A DNA stretch of 64,000 bases from Flavobacterium phragmitis (lineage in GTDB: Bacteria > Bacteroidota > Bacteroidia > Flavobacteriales > Flavobacteriaceae). The position numbers and the translations under genes were made by a program. Position 1 is the stretch's first letter. Each line of letters opens with the position of its first letter. The notes under the pieces are model-generated. The model worked only from the letters and a program-made list of their open reading frames with translations. It did no database searches and had not been told where the DNA came from. Positions 16,599 through 26,383 of this stretch are shown in pieces. The stretch spans positions 25,994 to 89,993 of the forward strand of contig NZ_FOMH01000010.1 of the NCBI RefSeq assembly GCF_900112575.1, written 5' to 3'.

Positions 16599-18737
16599 TT
16601 ATAAATTCTTAATTACAAATTCGGATCTTCTGTTTAACTCATGATCTTCTTCAGAACAAGCCTCATCCGTTTTGCATTTTATAATTGGAACCGATTCTCC
16701 GTATCCTTTTGCAGTAACTCTTTTAGCCTCTATTCCGGATTGAATAATAAACTCTCGAGTTGAATTGGCTCTTTTTTGAGATAAATCTTCATTGAATTTA
16801 GCGTTTCCTCTCGAATCAGTGTGCGACCCAATTTCGATTACCATTCCCGGATATTTCTTCATCAACTCCACTACTCTTCCCAGAACCACTTTTGATTCTT
16901 TACGGATGTACCACATATTATAATCAAAATAAATTGGATCTGTTTTGATAATTAATCTGTCTTTATCTTTTATCACATCTTTTTCCTGTGCTAAAATCTC
17001 TTTTACTTTTTCCTGTTTTTTAACCTCTGCAGCAGCAATTTCTTGCTCTTTAGCTTTTTTCTCTTTCTGCTTCAATTCGATTGCAACAAGCTCGGCTTTT
17101 TTCTTATTTTCTTCTTCTATAATAATTTCCTGCTGTCTTCTCTTTTCCGCTTTTTCCTTCTCTTCCAGTTTGATAGCTTCTAAAGATTTTAAAGCCAATG
17201 AAGCATCATTTATTTTATCTCTTGTTTTATCTAAAGTTAGCGCTTTTGACTCATTTGTATATTTTTCTTTAAAAGCCGAAACTTTATAAGAAGCTTCGCA
17301 GGCAACAGTAAAACTGAATTTTCCATCGGCAGCAGTTGTAATGGTATGCAGTGTTTTATTTTCTGAATCTTGCAGAATTACAGTTGCATTTTCTAGTGCC
17401 AGTTTGGTATCAACATCGGTAATCGTTCCTGCAATAAATTGTTTACAATCTTCTACAATTAAGTCTTTGATTTCTTTGAATTGATAAATATCATCGCTTC
17501 CTTTCCCTCCTTCTCTGTTGGATGCAAAAAAACCTTCTTTCGTATTCAAATCAATATTAAAAGCAAAATCGTCTGAATTAGAGTTTAAAGGCAATCCAAT
17601 ATTTACTGGTTTTGAATACTCATTTCCGTTTATTTCAGAAACAAAAACATCCAAAGATCCATAGCCTAAATGTCCGTCCGAAGAAAAATAAAGTTTATTA
17701 TCTGCAGAAACAAAAGGAAACTGCTCTCTTTTAGTTGTATTAATTTCTGGACCTAGATTCTTTGGCGTATCAAACGCTCCCCTATTGATATTGACTGAAT
17801 AAATATCAAAAGATCCTAAAGAACCCGGCATATCTGAAGCAAAATACAAGATTCTTTCGTCAGCGCTCAAAGCTGGATGTTCCGTTGAATAATTCGGACT
17901 ATTGAATGGCAATGATGTGACATTTGTCCATTTACCATTTACCAATTCTGCTTTAAAAATTTGAAGGTTTGAGATTTTCTTATCGTCTCTCTTTTTTCTT
18001 CCGTTTTTAGAATTGTTGCGGGTAAAATACATCGTTTTGCCATCTTTTGTAAAAACAGCATTCGATTCATGCATTCCAGTTTTTAATTCATTAGCAAAAT
18101 AATGTACAATCGAATCTGAAGAATTACTATTTTTCAGTGGAATTGTAACTAAATTTAAATAAGTAGCATTATCCCATTTGTACTTTTTATCAAACAAATT
18201 TGGTTTCAATTTAACTCCCGCAAAAACCAAATTATCATTGTATTTTACTGCACCAAATTCAGAATTTGGTGTATTTATCGCAAGGTTTTTAATCTCAAAA
18301 CGCTTTCCGATTGCCGAAACATTTTCCAGTGTTTTTAAATCTTTTTCAAAATTGATAAGATCTTCTGAATTAGATGATTTTGAGTAATATTCCTTTAAAG
18401 CAGTGTTGGCATCATCATAGCTGTTGGTTGCTTTTAAAGTTTGTGCATATCTAAAATAATATTCTCGCTCTAAATTATTGCTGTAACTATTAACCAAAAG
18501 TCGATAGTAGCGCTGTGCTTTAACCAAATTATTGGTATAGAAGTAAGAATCTGCTAAGTTTTTTATTACTTCCTGCGAAGGTTTTTCTTCTGCAAGTCTT
18601 TCGTATAAAACAATTGCTTCTGTATAATAAGTTCTATCAAAGAATTTCTTTGCTCTAGCTAAATCTTGATTCTGAGCATTTATAAACTGTATTGAAAATA
18701 CGAATATAATAACGAGTAGTTTTTTCATATTTTTCAT
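16599..18737 (-). CDS. PorE-like OmpA family protein (T9SS-associated)
   Basis: A peptidoglycan-binding component linked to type IX secretion, about 712 residues from the ATG at 18737, which follows the PorP-like stop by one base (TAA-A-ATG). Longer in-frame ATG at 18764 would overlap the PorP gene. Domain order is that of PorE: signal peptide, tetratricopeptide repeats (about 20-130), WD40/PD40-like propeller repeats (about 150-420: TEHPALSADERILYFASDMP, REQFPFVSADNKLYFSSDG, DDFAFNIDLNTKEGFFASN), a carboxypeptidase-regulatory domain (about 445-520), a Lys/Glu/Ala coiled coil (about 525-590), and an OmpA-like C-terminal domain (about 600-710) with GSHTDSRGNAKFNEDLSQKRA, which carries the Asp and Arg that bind diaminopimelate. 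It likely anchors the PorP partner to the cell wall. Confidence 0.9.
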   Translation of the reverse strand: MKNMKKLLVIIFVFSIQFINAQNQDLARAKKFFDRTYYTEAIVLYERLAEEKPSQEVIKNLADSYFYTNNLVKAQRYYRLLVNSYSNNLEREYYFRYAQTLKATNSYDDANTALKEYYSKSSNSEDLINFEKDLKTLENVSAIGKRFEIKNLAINTPNSEFGAVKYNDNLVFAGVKLKPNLFDKKYKWDNATYLNLVTIPLKNSNSSDSIVHYFANELKTGMHESNAVFTKDGKTMYFTRNNSKNGRKKRDDKKISNLQIFKAELVNGKWTNVTSLPFNSPNYSTEHPALSADERILYFASDMPGSLGSFDIYSVNINRGAFDTPKNLGPEINTTKREQFPFVSADNKLYFSSDGHLGYGSLDVFVSEINGNEYSKPVNIGLPLNSNSDDFAFNIDLNTKEGFFASNREGGKGSDDIYQFKEIKDLIVEDCKQFIAGTITDVDTKLALENATVILQDSENKTLHTITTAADGKFSFTVACEASYKVSAFKEKYTNESKALTLDKTRDKINDASLALKSLEAIKLEEKEKAEKRRQQEIIIEEENKKKAELVAIELKQKEKKAKEQEIAAAEVKKQEKVKEILAQEKDVIKDKDRLIIKTDPIYFDYNMWYIRKESKVVLGRVVELMKKYPGMVIEIGSHTDSRGNAKFNEDLSQKRANSTREFIIQSGIEAKRVTAKGYGESVPIIKCKTDEACSEEDHELNRRSEFVIKNL

Positions 18738-18738
18738 T

Positions 18739-19665
18739 TTAGAAGAATCTTGGTGATTTATCAAAGCCTTTTCCTAATAGATCCAAATCAAACAACAACA
18801 TAATTTCATGTGTTCCTGAATTAAACTGACCAAAATTTGTCAGCGTGTAATCATAAGCATAACCCACTCTCAAAGTAGGCGTTACATTGATATTGAACAT
18901 AGCACTTACAGAATCGTCAATTCTATATCCTGCACCAAATTCAAACTTTTCGTTGTATAAAACATTGGTTGTAACATCTAAAGTTATGGGAGCTCCTTTG
19001 ACAAATTTTGACATAAAGGCAGGCTTCAATTTCAACATATCATTCAGTTGAAAAACATAACCTGCAGTTAAAAAAGTATGTATTTCTTCTGAGCCAAAAG
19101 CATTAACACCTGATTTTTCTTGAATGTATTTCGATTTCAGTAAATTCGGAACTGATAATCCAACATACAGATTATCTCTAAAATAATAAGCTCCGACTCC
19201 AATATTAGGTTTGGTCGCATTTATATTTTCTGAAAAAGCAAAATCAGTCTGTGGATCTGTAAAACGAAAGCCATTAAAATTACTCGTCATAGAGGAGAAT
19301 CCTGCTTTTAACCCTAATGAAAGCTTATTTTGTCCTCCTAATTTTAAAACATAAGCAAAATCGGCGTAGACATTGTTTTCTTTTTTAGCTCCATCACCGA
19401 TATCGTCTGAGATAAAAGAGATTCCGGCTTCTATTTTTTCTGTAATGGCACTATGTCCAAAAAAGGTAAAGGTTTTTGGAGCTCCATAAGCTCCTACCCA
19501 TTGTGTTCTGTATAGTCCTCCAAAATTCATCATGGCAGGTACTCCTGTTGCATATGCTGGATTGACTATGCTCATGTTATACATATAATGCGTGTACTCC
19601 GGATCTTGCTGTGCAGCAACTGATAAGTAGAAAAGGAAATTTATAAAGAGTAGTATTTTTTTCAT
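18739..19665 (-). CDS. PorP/SprF family type IX secretion membrane protein
   Basis: A 308-residue outer-membrane beta-barrel with signal peptide MKKILLFINFLFYLSVAAQQ and the diagnostic mature start DPEYTHYMYNMSIVNPAYAT, followed by GGLYRTQWVGAYGAPKTFTF, both hallmarks of the PorP/SprF family. The chain ends with strands IMLLFDLDLLG and an aromatic RFF terminus. Members of this family dock type B T9SS substrates at the surface; the substrate is typically encoded immediately upstream, as here (31 bp). It is followed by the PorE-like gene at one-base spacing, so the three form one operon. Confidence 0.93.
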   Translation of the reverse strand: MKKILLFINFLFYLSVAAQQDPEYTHYMYNMSIVNPAYATGVPAMMNFGGLYRTQWVGAYGAPKTFTFFGHSAITEKIEAGISFISDDIGDGAKKENNVYADFAYVLKLGGQNKLSLGLKAGFSSMTSNFNGFRFTDPQTDFAFSENINATKPNIGVGAYYFRDNLYVGLSVPNLLKSKYIQEKSGVNAFGSEEIHTFLTAGYVFQLNDMLKLKPAFMSKFVKGAPITLDVTTNVLYNEKFEFGAGYRIDDSVSAMFNINVTPTLRVGYAYDYTLTNFGQFNSGTHEIMLLFDLDLLGKGFDKSPRFF

Positions 19666-19696
19666 TTAAAATTATATTAAAATATAATAAAGAGAT

Positions 19697-22315
19697 TTAG
19701 CGGCTCAAATAAAGACGGCCTTGTTTTGGCGGTTTGTTGTCTTTATTAAAATGCAATACATAAAAATAAACTCCATTGGGTGCAATTCCGCCGGCGATAC
19801 CGCTCCTTTCGTAATTCATACCATCCCAGGCTGGTTTATTTTTATCTCCTTTATACATTCCGTTTCCGTATCTGTTATAAATTTCAAGAGTATAATTTGG
19901 GTATAAAAATTCAATATCTTTTATCACAAACGAATCATTTACACCATCTCCATTTGGCGAAAATCCATCGGGAACAAAAAAGTCATTTGGTGTATTATCG
20001 CAGGATGTTAGGGTTACTATGACTTCGACATATTCTGACGAAAAGCAATCTGTACTTGGGAAATTAAATCCGTAATATTTTCCTTGTTCAATTAATTGAG
20101 TTGTTGCTGATAAGAGGTTTCCATTAGGAGCATCATACCAGACTACAGTTGAAGGTATATTGGTATTATTGGACAAATCGGCAATAGTTGGATTATTTAG
20201 TCCACAGAAATTTTGTCCATCTGAATTTAATATAGGAACTGGCGAATCGTGTATGGTAACGACAGCCAATGCGGGTTCTGAAGTACAGCCTGCAGCAGAA
20301 GTTTCTCTCACATAATAATTGCCTGATTGTAACAATACTGTACTTGCAATTGGAGTTGTTGCTGTTTCAGAATTATACCATTTATACTGATTTCCATTTG
20401 GAACTAAATTGCCAACTGTTGCTTCGCCTACTTTACAGAATGATTGTGGATTTACAGTTGGCGATGCTGGAATTGGATTTATAATAAAACTATCCAATAC
20501 ATTAGTCAAACTGACATCGCACCCAGTACTATTATTTTTTAAATTGGCTAAGGAAATAATCGTTGATCCCGTATTTAAAAGCAGATTTGCTGGAATTTGA
20601 AATTCAGCTTTTCCTCCAGCTGCCGTAAGATTTATTATTTCGGAAGCTAAATTATCCCCTAAAAGCATATATGCAATTGTTATATCCGTAAGATTACCCA
20701 ATCCAGAAATTACTGCTGTAACAGGATCATTAAGACATCTATCATTTACCACAACACTAACAGTTGCTGCATTTGGAAGAGGATTTATAATTAAATTTCC
20801 TCTTACATTGGCTGAATTTGTACATCCTGTTACCGTATTTGTAATACTCGTAATTACAATAGTTGATGCACCGCTATTTCTATTTAAATTTCCTGCAATT
20901 ACAAAATCTGATTTTCCTCCCGAAACTGTAATATTCTGACTTTGTCCTAATGCAAAATTATCTCCTGTAACATTATAAGTAATAGTATAATTACCATCTG
21001 GCAATAAAGTGGCATTTGTCAAATGTGCTTGGGCATCTTTGTTCTGGCAGGTCGGATCTAAGTTTAAAGCGGCACCATCAAGTCTTGGAATTGCATGTAT
21101 TTCCAGTACATCAAATAAATTATTTATAATATTTGCACAGGCTCCTTTGCTTGAAGTTGCTTTGATTTTTATAATCGTCAACGTAAATTTTCCAACTTGT
21201 CTAAAATAAGAGGAAGAAACTGGAAAATTAAAAACTCCATTTACAAAACTAGATGTCACACTTTCTGTTCCTCCATTTGGTCCAGATACATTAAAGGTTA
21301 CTTCGTATTCGCCGTTTGGTATCGCTTGTGTTCCCTGAGTTAATGTGGCAGCATAGGTTGCAGTTGCTATCTCTGGTTCGCAGATATCTTTAATTACATC
21401 AACTTTTGCGCCAGTAAAATCAAGTTGTTTTTCTATGGTAACCTTTACAACTGCTGTTTTATCAGGACATACTCTATCATTTGGAACAGAAACAGTATAA
21501 CTGTATTTATACTCCCCTGGCCCACGCTGTTTATATAATTCTTCTAAATTTACAATAGAATCAGATGCAGTTGCCAAGCCTGGACCAGACCATTCGCCTC
21601 CTTTATCTTGTCCGGAAAGTCTCGTATTTAAATCTAAAGCTGTGTATTGTGAAATTTGAGTTTCGGCACAAATTAATAAATCGCTGGGAGTTCCTTCCTT
21701 TGGTGCTTTAACTACTGTAATAATGACCTTTACTGATTGAGAAGGCACAGCACAACCTGATACAGGCGGTACAGTATAAGTATATTCATAAATTCCATCT
21801 TTATCACTTACAGGAATTGAGGACATAGTTAAAGGCAATCCATCAACATCATACCATGTTCCATTTGTATGTGGTGCCATGACTGTACCATTAAAAGCTG
21901 TAAAAAGATTAAAATAACCTTCGTCACTACATACCGTTGCATAAGGAGCAGGAACACCTGCATACGGACCAATAGTTATGGTTACTCTTGCCGTATTGTT
22001 TGTACAGCCAGCTGTAGTGGGAGCGGTATAAGTATATACATAAGTTCCACCGCTGTTTATGAGCTGGGCATTCAACTTTCCGTTTACGGCATCCAAACCT
22101 CGAGAAGTAGTTCCTGTCCAAGTTCCTCCTGGTACGGGAGATCCGCCCAACAAAGAAAACAAAGAAATAGACTGATTTGCCGGATTTGTAATAGTGGTAC
22201 ACAAATCCAATTGTCCATTAGTTCCTGCGCATTGAGCAGTCACTTTTGTGGGTAAAATCAATAAAAAAATAAAAACAAATAAAATTTGTAAGAAATTAAT
22301 GTAGTTTTTTACCAT
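19697..22315 (-). CDS. Surface adhesin with T9SS type B (gliding motility-associated) C-terminal domain
   Basis: An 872-residue secreted protein. Signal peptide about 1-27 (ending VTAQ). The main body consists of beta-rich repeats with Cys-containing edges (GTWTGTTSRGLDAVNGKL, GTWYDVDGLPLTMSSIP, GEWSGPGLATASDSI; later Ig-like blocks with GGKSDFVIAGNL and GGKAEFQIPANLL, and two KWYNSETAT/VWYDAPNGN units). The C-terminal about 90 residues, from DFFVPDGFSPNGDGVNDSF through LEIYNRYG and PNGVYFYVLHF, are the type B sorting signal recognised by T9SS. Presumably displayed on the cell surface through the adjacent PorP-like protein. Ligand unknown; the repeats match generic adhesion modules. Confidence 0.92.
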   Translation of the reverse strand: MVKNYINFLQILFVFIFLLILPTKVTAQCAGTNGQLDLCTTITNPANQSISLFSLLGGSPVPGGTWTGTTSRGLDAVNGKLNAQLINSGGTYVYTYTAPTTAGCTNNTARVTITIGPYAGVPAPYATVCSDEGYFNLFTAFNGTVMAPHTNGTWYDVDGLPLTMSSIPVSDKDGIYEYTYTVPPVSGCAVPSQSVKVIITVVKAPKEGTPSDLLICAETQISQYTALDLNTRLSGQDKGGEWSGPGLATASDSIVNLEELYKQRGPGEYKYSYTVSVPNDRVCPDKTAVVKVTIEKQLDFTGAKVDVIKDICEPEIATATYAATLTQGTQAIPNGEYEVTFNVSGPNGGTESVTSSFVNGVFNFPVSSSYFRQVGKFTLTIIKIKATSSKGACANIINNLFDVLEIHAIPRLDGAALNLDPTCQNKDAQAHLTNATLLPDGNYTITYNVTGDNFALGQSQNITVSGGKSDFVIAGNLNRNSGASTIVITSITNTVTGCTNSANVRGNLIINPLPNAATVSVVVNDRCLNDPVTAVISGLGNLTDITIAYMLLGDNLASEIINLTAAGGKAEFQIPANLLLNTGSTIISLANLKNNSTGCDVSLTNVLDSFIINPIPASPTVNPQSFCKVGEATVGNLVPNGNQYKWYNSETATTPIASTVLLQSGNYYVRETSAAGCTSEPALAVVTIHDSPVPILNSDGQNFCGLNNPTIADLSNNTNIPSTVVWYDAPNGNLLSATTQLIEQGKYYGFNFPSTDCFSSEYVEVIVTLTSCDNTPNDFFVPDGFSPNGDGVNDSFVIKDIEFLYPNYTLEIYNRYGNGMYKGDKNKPAWDGMNYERSGIAGGIAPNGVYFYVLHFNKDNKPPKQGRLYLSR

Positions 22316-22433
22316 AGATTAAATTTTTATTAAACATAGTAAAATATCTAAGTACAAAACCAGTTTTAACAAACATTTTTTCACAAAAAAATATCTAAAA
22401 GTAATAAATTATAACCCAAAAGAATATTTCTAA

Positions 22434-23768
22434 TTATTTAAGATTTTGAAGCTCATCCACCAATTTTACTCTGTATTTCAAAACTAAACTGTTGCGTTCC
22501 ACTTCTAAATCTATCCAAATATCTTCTTCAGATTTTAAAAGATTATTAATTTGTTCCAGTGTATATACGTAAGGACGTTTTTTATTTATGCTGACAATAA
22601 TGTCTCCTTTGAGTAAACCTGCTTTTTCCGCTGCAGAATTTTTACGCACATTGACAATTTCATAAACAGGCTTAAGAGCAAACTTATATCTAAAATTGTT
22701 ATCGTTTTCCCTGCTGCTAAGTTCTCCCATTGACGAGGCAACCTGTACCGTTTCTAAATGAACCGTTTCCTGAACCCACTGTAATCCGTTGTGCTGAATT
22801 GTAATACCACTTTTATTATACGTAAAAGGTTCAGAAAATCTTCCATTTTTCCTTAAATACAGCTCTTTATCTTGATAGTTGATAACCAAAGTAAATCTTT
22901 TAAGAACCTCACCTCCTACAGAACCTATACGTCCTGGAACCATCCTTACATTTCGAATCGAAAGCGAATCTGGAAATGAGACTATGGGTCTCTTAAAATC
23001 AAATTCATCTATGGAAAATTTGTCAATTTTAGCACGGTGTCCTTCGATATCTCCGCTGAATCCTTTTCCTAAAAAATCTGGAAAATTCCTTTCTGGAAGT
23101 TGAATTTTGTCATTTTTAAAAATCCAAAAAGCATCACTGTTTCCAATGTCGATAAGAAGTTTCGCCGGAATTTCTACATTATCTACCGTGGCAGTAGTTA
23201 CCAAATAAGGTTTCGATCTTTCAATAGTTATTGGAATTTTCTTAAACTTCCTATCCAGCTTTTCTTGAAACTTTTTATTCGGAACATGCACTATTATTTT
23301 CTTTTTCTGATAATTAATTTCCACCAAATTATTCTTAAAGAATTTATGTCCAATAATTCCGTTTACAGGAATTCCAATATGAGAAGACAGATTAAAGTTT
23401 TGGTCTAAAATAATATAAACAAGATGGTCATTAGATTTCAGACCATGCGTTTCTAAAATATTTTTTGTCGACTTTAATCCTTCTATTTCTTCTTCACTGC
23501 CCAATCCCCGAAGTTTAATTTTTTGCACATTGTTAAAACTTACTTCCTGTTTTTCTTCCATGCTGAATAAAATGGTTTCTTCGACACCCGAATCCAACAG
23601 AAAATTAAGTTCAATTCCGTTTACTTTTATAGGAATAAAAATGAGATTATTAATCAGTTTAAAAGGCACTACAGCCTTTGTTGCATTGTTCTCTAATAAA
23701 AAATCGCCTTGTCCAAAAAGCAAAAAAGGTAAGAATAACCCAAAAAACAACACTAGATATTTTTTCAT
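22434..23768 (-). CDS. Retropepsin-like aspartic protease with PDZ domain
   Basis: A 444-residue exported protein. The ATG at 23768 is preferred over an upstream TTG at 23774 because it begins the signal peptide MKKYLVLFFGLFLPFLLFGQ. The catalytic-type motif LLDSG lies at 57-61 and a second, degenerate motif LLIDIGNSDA near 200 could supply the pseudo-symmetric half, as in bacterial retropepsin-like proteases. A C-terminal PDZ domain (about 360-440) contains EKAGLLKGDIIVSINKKRP. It probably cleaves proteins or peptides in the periplasm; substrate unknown. No adjacent gene on the same strand suggests an operon. Confidence 0.85.
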   Translation of the reverse strand: MKKYLVLFFGLFLPFLLFGQGDFLLENNATKAVVPFKLINNLIFIPIKVNGIELNFLLDSGVEETILFSMEEKQEVSFNNVQKIKLRGLGSEEEIEGLKSTKNILETHGLKSNDHLVYIILDQNFNLSSHIGIPVNGIIGHKFFKNNLVEINYQKKKIIVHVPNKKFQEKLDRKFKKIPITIERSKPYLVTTATVDNVEIPAKLLIDIGNSDAFWIFKNDKIQLPERNFPDFLGKGFSGDIEGHRAKIDKFSIDEFDFKRPIVSFPDSLSIRNVRMVPGRIGSVGGEVLKRFTLVINYQDKELYLRKNGRFSEPFTYNKSGITIQHNGLQWVQETVHLETVQVASSMGELSSRENDNNFRYKFALKPVYEIVNVRKNSAAEKAGLLKGDIIVSINKKRPYVYTLEQINNLLKSEEDIWIDLEVERNSLVLKYRVKLVDELQNLK

Positions 23769-23891
23769 TGACAATATTTTATTATAAAATTAGTAAATAT
23801 TTCGATAATTGTTACATTTCTCTAAGTGCCCGTATTGTTTACATTAAATTCGAAAAAAAAATGCAAATTTGCACTTCAATAATTTATACTC

Positions 23892-25088
23892 ATGCCGACA
23901 ATTTCACACAAGGGAAGAAACATGCCCGAATCTCCGATACGCAAGCTGGCTCCTTTTGCTGATTTAGCAAAACAAAAAGGACACAAGGTGTATCACTTAA
24001 ACATTGGTCAACCGGATATCAAGACACCGGAAGTGGCCATCGAGGCGGTAAAAAGTATTGATTTAACTCTTATAGAATACAGTCCGTCTGCCGGATATGA
24101 AAGCTATAGAAAAAAATTAGCTCATTTTTACCAGCGTCAAAACGTAAACGTTAACACAGAAGACATCATTGTAACTACTGGTGGTTCTGAAGCCTTACTA
24201 TTTGCGCTGGCCACAATTACAGACCCTGGAGATGAAATCATTATCCCTGAACCTTTTTATGCTAATTATCATGCGTTTGCATCTTCTACAAGTGCGACAG
24301 TAGTTCCTTTAGTTTCGTCTATTGAAACTGCATTTGCACTGCCAAGCATTGAAGAAGTTGAAAAACTAATTACACCAAAAACAAAAGCCATTCTGATTTG
24401 CAATCCTGGAAATCCGACTGGATATTTATATTCTGAAGCCGAAATTAAACAATTAGCGAGTTTAATTAAAAAACACGATTTATATTTAATCGCTGACGAA
24501 GTATATCGTGAATTTTTATACGACGGAGATGAAGTGCATTTTTCTGTTATGAATCTGGAAGATGTACAGCAAAACGTAATCATGGTCGATTCTGTTTCTA
24601 AACGTTACAGTATGTGCGGAGCTAGAATTGGCTGTTTGGTAACTAAAAACAAAGAAGTTCTAGCAACTGTAATGAAATTTGCTCAGGCACGTTTGAGCCC
24701 GCCGACAATTGAACAAATTGCCTGCGAAGCTGCAATCGATACGCCTCAAAGTTATTTTGACGAAGTGATTTCTGAATATAAAGAGCGACGCGACACTCTA
24801 ATTGCTGAACTTAATAAAATTGACGGAGTTATTGTAACAAAACCAAAAGGAGCTTTTTACTGTATTGCACAGCTTCCGATAGAAGATTCTGATGATTTTG
24901 CACAATGGCTTTTAGAAAGTTATAATCTAAACGGCGAAACGGTAATGATTGCTCCTGCAAAAGGTTTTTACTCAACACCTGGAATGGGATTAAATCAGGT
25001 TCGTATTGCTTATGTACTGAATAAAAAAGATCTGGTTACTGCTGTAAATATTTTAAAAGAAGCTTTACAAGTTTACAACAACAGATAA
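23892..25088 (+). CDS. Class I/II pyridoxal-phosphate aminotransferase
   Basis: A 398-residue cytoplasmic aminotransferase of the aspartate aminotransferase fold. Key residues are visible: NPGNPTG (171-177), the ADEVYREF strand (201-208) whose Asp binds the pyridine nitrogen, and the Schiff-base lysine K237 in DSVSKRYSMCGARIG. These match AspC-type enzymes of Bacteroidota, which transfer amino groups between aspartate or aromatic amino acids and 2-oxoglutarate; exact specificity is not readable. The start at 23892 is the longest; an internal ATG at residue 11 would remove a basic extension. A strong hairpin follows at 25111-25145. Confidence 0.92.
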   Translation: MPTISHKGRNMPESPIRKLAPFADLAKQKGHKVYHLNIGQPDIKTPEVAIEAVKSIDLTLIEYSPSAGYESYRKKLAHFYQRQNVNVNTEDIIVTTGGSEALLFALATITDPGDEIIIPEPFYANYHAFASSTSATVVPLVSSIETAFALPSIEEVEKLITPKTKAILICNPGNPTGYLYSEAEIKQLASLIKKHDLYLIADEVYREFLYDGDEVHFSVMNLEDVQQNVIMVDSVSKRYSMCGARIGCLVTKNKEVLATVMKFAQARLSPPTIEQIACEAAIDTPQSYFDEVISEYKERRDTLIAELNKIDGVIVTKPKGAFYCIAQLPIEDSDDFAQWLLESYNLNGETVMIAPAKGFYSTPGMGLNQVRIAYVLNKKDLVTAVNILKEALQVYNNR

Positions 25089-25110
25089 AAAACAATAAAA
25101 CTTAAACACT

Positions 25111-25145
25111 CAAAAGACAATAATCATTTTCGTTATTGTCTTTTG
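25111..25145 (+). terminator. Terminator after the aminotransferase
   Basis: Perfect 13-bp stem CAAAAGACAATAA (25111-25123) with its complement at 25133-25145, the T-rich end serving as the release tract. Confidence 0.85.
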
Positions 25146-25275
25146 TATTTTGAAACAATTTTAAATTATATCCAAAAAGGAACAATTAAATCGTAAAAAC
25201 CATAGAAAAGGTTTCCCATTTATTAATTATCTTTACCGCCTTAAAAAGATATACCCATTATAATAGCAGTTTTTA

Positions 25276-25947
25276 ATGATAAATAACGAAGATTTTTTAG
25301 ACGAAATTGGTGACAGTCACTTCAGCAGTAATGCGAAAAACCCTTTAAGAGCAGATGCTTTTGATATCACTGACGAAGAAAAAATAGAAAAAATAAAAAA
25401 AGATGTCGAAAACATTCTTCAAACTCTTGGAATGGATTTGACTGATGATAGTATTAAAGGAACTCCAAACAGAGTTGCTAAAATGTTTGTAAAAGAGATT
25501 TTTGGAGGATTAAATCCTGCAAAACAGCCAAAAGCTTCTACTTTTGACAACAACTACAAATATGGCGAAATGCTGGTAGAGAAAAACATTACCGTTTATT
25601 CTACTTGCGAACACCACTTATTGCCAATTATTGGTCGCGCTCATGTTGCTTATATTTCAAGCGGAAGAGTTATTGGTTTATCAAAAATGAACCGTATTGT
25701 TGAATATTATGCAAAAAGACCTCAAGTACAAGAGCGTTTAACAATGCAAATTGTTCAGGAACTTCAAAAAGCTTTAGGAACAGAAGATGTTGCCTGCGTT
25801 ATCGATGCAAAACACCTTTGCGTAAATTCACGCGGAATTAAAGATATTGAAAGCAGTACGGTAACTTCTGAATTCGGCGGAAAATTCAAAGATCCACAAA
25901 CAAAAAGAGAATTTCTTGATTACATTAAACTAGATACTCAATTTTAA
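25276..25947 (+). CDS. folE: GTP cyclohydrolase I
   Basis: Converts GTP to dihydroneopterin triphosphate, the first step of folate and tetrahydrobiopterin synthesis. 223 residues. The zinc site is complete: C111 and H114 in STCEHHLLPIIGRAH, and C182 in DAKHLCVNSRGI. The family signatures RVAKMFVKEIFGGL (near 66) and YAKRPQVQERLT (near 145) are present. The N-terminal 40 residues are an acidic extension typical of the group. No Fe- or Zn-independent (FolE2) features. It is followed by the repeat-flanked four-helix-bundle gene. Confidence 0.96.
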   Translation: MINNEDFLDEIGDSHFSSNAKNPLRADAFDITDEEKIEKIKKDVENILQTLGMDLTDDSIKGTPNRVAKMFVKEIFGGLNPAKQPKASTFDNNYKYGEMLVEKNITVYSTCEHHLLPIIGRAHVAYISSGRVIGLSKMNRIVEYYAKRPQVQERLTMQIVQELQKALGTEDVACVIDAKHLCVNSRGIKDIESSTVTSEFGGKFKDPQTKREFLDYIKLDTQF

Positions 25948-25950
25948 AAA

Positions 25951-25982
25951 GTTTATTGTTTTTTGTTAATAGTTTATTGTTC
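25951..25982. repeat. Left flanking repeat of the four-helix-bundle gene
   Basis: Two tandem GTTTATTGTT-type units (25951-25960 and 25972-25981) directly before the ATG at 25985. They are inverted relative to the repeat at 26384-26420 on the other side of the gene. Confidence 0.65.
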
Positions 25983-25984
25983 TG

Positions 25985-26374
25985 ATGGCGAAAATAGAAA
26001 GATTTGAAGATTTGGAAATTTGGAGACTGGCACGAGAAATCTGTCAGCAAATCGAATTTTTAATTCAAAATACGAACTTAAAAACAAACTATTCTCTAAA
26101 AGATCAAATCGACAGAAGTTCAGGTTCAGTTATGGATAATATTGCTGAGGGTTTTGAACGAAATGGAAATAGAGAATTCATCAATTTTTTAAGTATGGCA
26201 AAAGGTTCCGCTGGCGAGGTTAAATCGCAATCTTACAGAGCTTTTGACAAAAAACTGATCTCTGAAGAACAACATTTAAAACTAAATGAAAGTGTTGAAC
26301 TAGTAAAAAACAAAATTGGAGCAATGATGAACTACCTTAATAATTGCGAAATCAAAGGATTAAAGTTTAAATAA
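25985..26374 (+). CDS. Four-helix-bundle protein (S23/bAvd family)
   Basis: A 129-residue protein of the TIGR02436 family, first known as the product of intervening sequences in 23S rRNA genes. It opens with ERFEDLEIWRLAREI, the usual F-x-x-L-x-[IV]-W helix, then has SLKDQIDRSSGSVMDNIAEGFER and the GNREFINFLSMAKGSAGEVKSQ helix, all conserved family features. These proteins form pentameric bundles and a homologue (Avd) works with reverse transcriptase in diversity-generating retroelements; no reverse transcriptase or variable repeat is visible here. It is inserted between folE and cysS, bounded by inverted copies of an AT-rich repeat. The function of free-standing members is unknown. Confidence 0.9.
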   Translation: MAKIERFEDLEIWRLAREICQQIEFLIQNTNLKTNYSLKDQIDRSSGSVMDNIAEGFERNGNREFINFLSMAKGSAGEVKSQSYRAFDKKLISEEQHLKLNESVELVKNKIGAMMNYLNNCEIKGLKFK

Positions 26375-26383
26375 CATTTTCAA

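Noticed and set aside
21869..22255. Cys/Ser-rich open frames of 91-128 codons within the adhesin gene
   Set aside because: They are shadow frames of the strongly supported adhesin coding sequence and have no start context or family likeness.
25985..26374. Diversity-generating retroelement accessory (Avd)
   Set aside because: No reverse transcriptase, template repeat or variable repeat was found nearby; only the four-helix-bundle gene is present.
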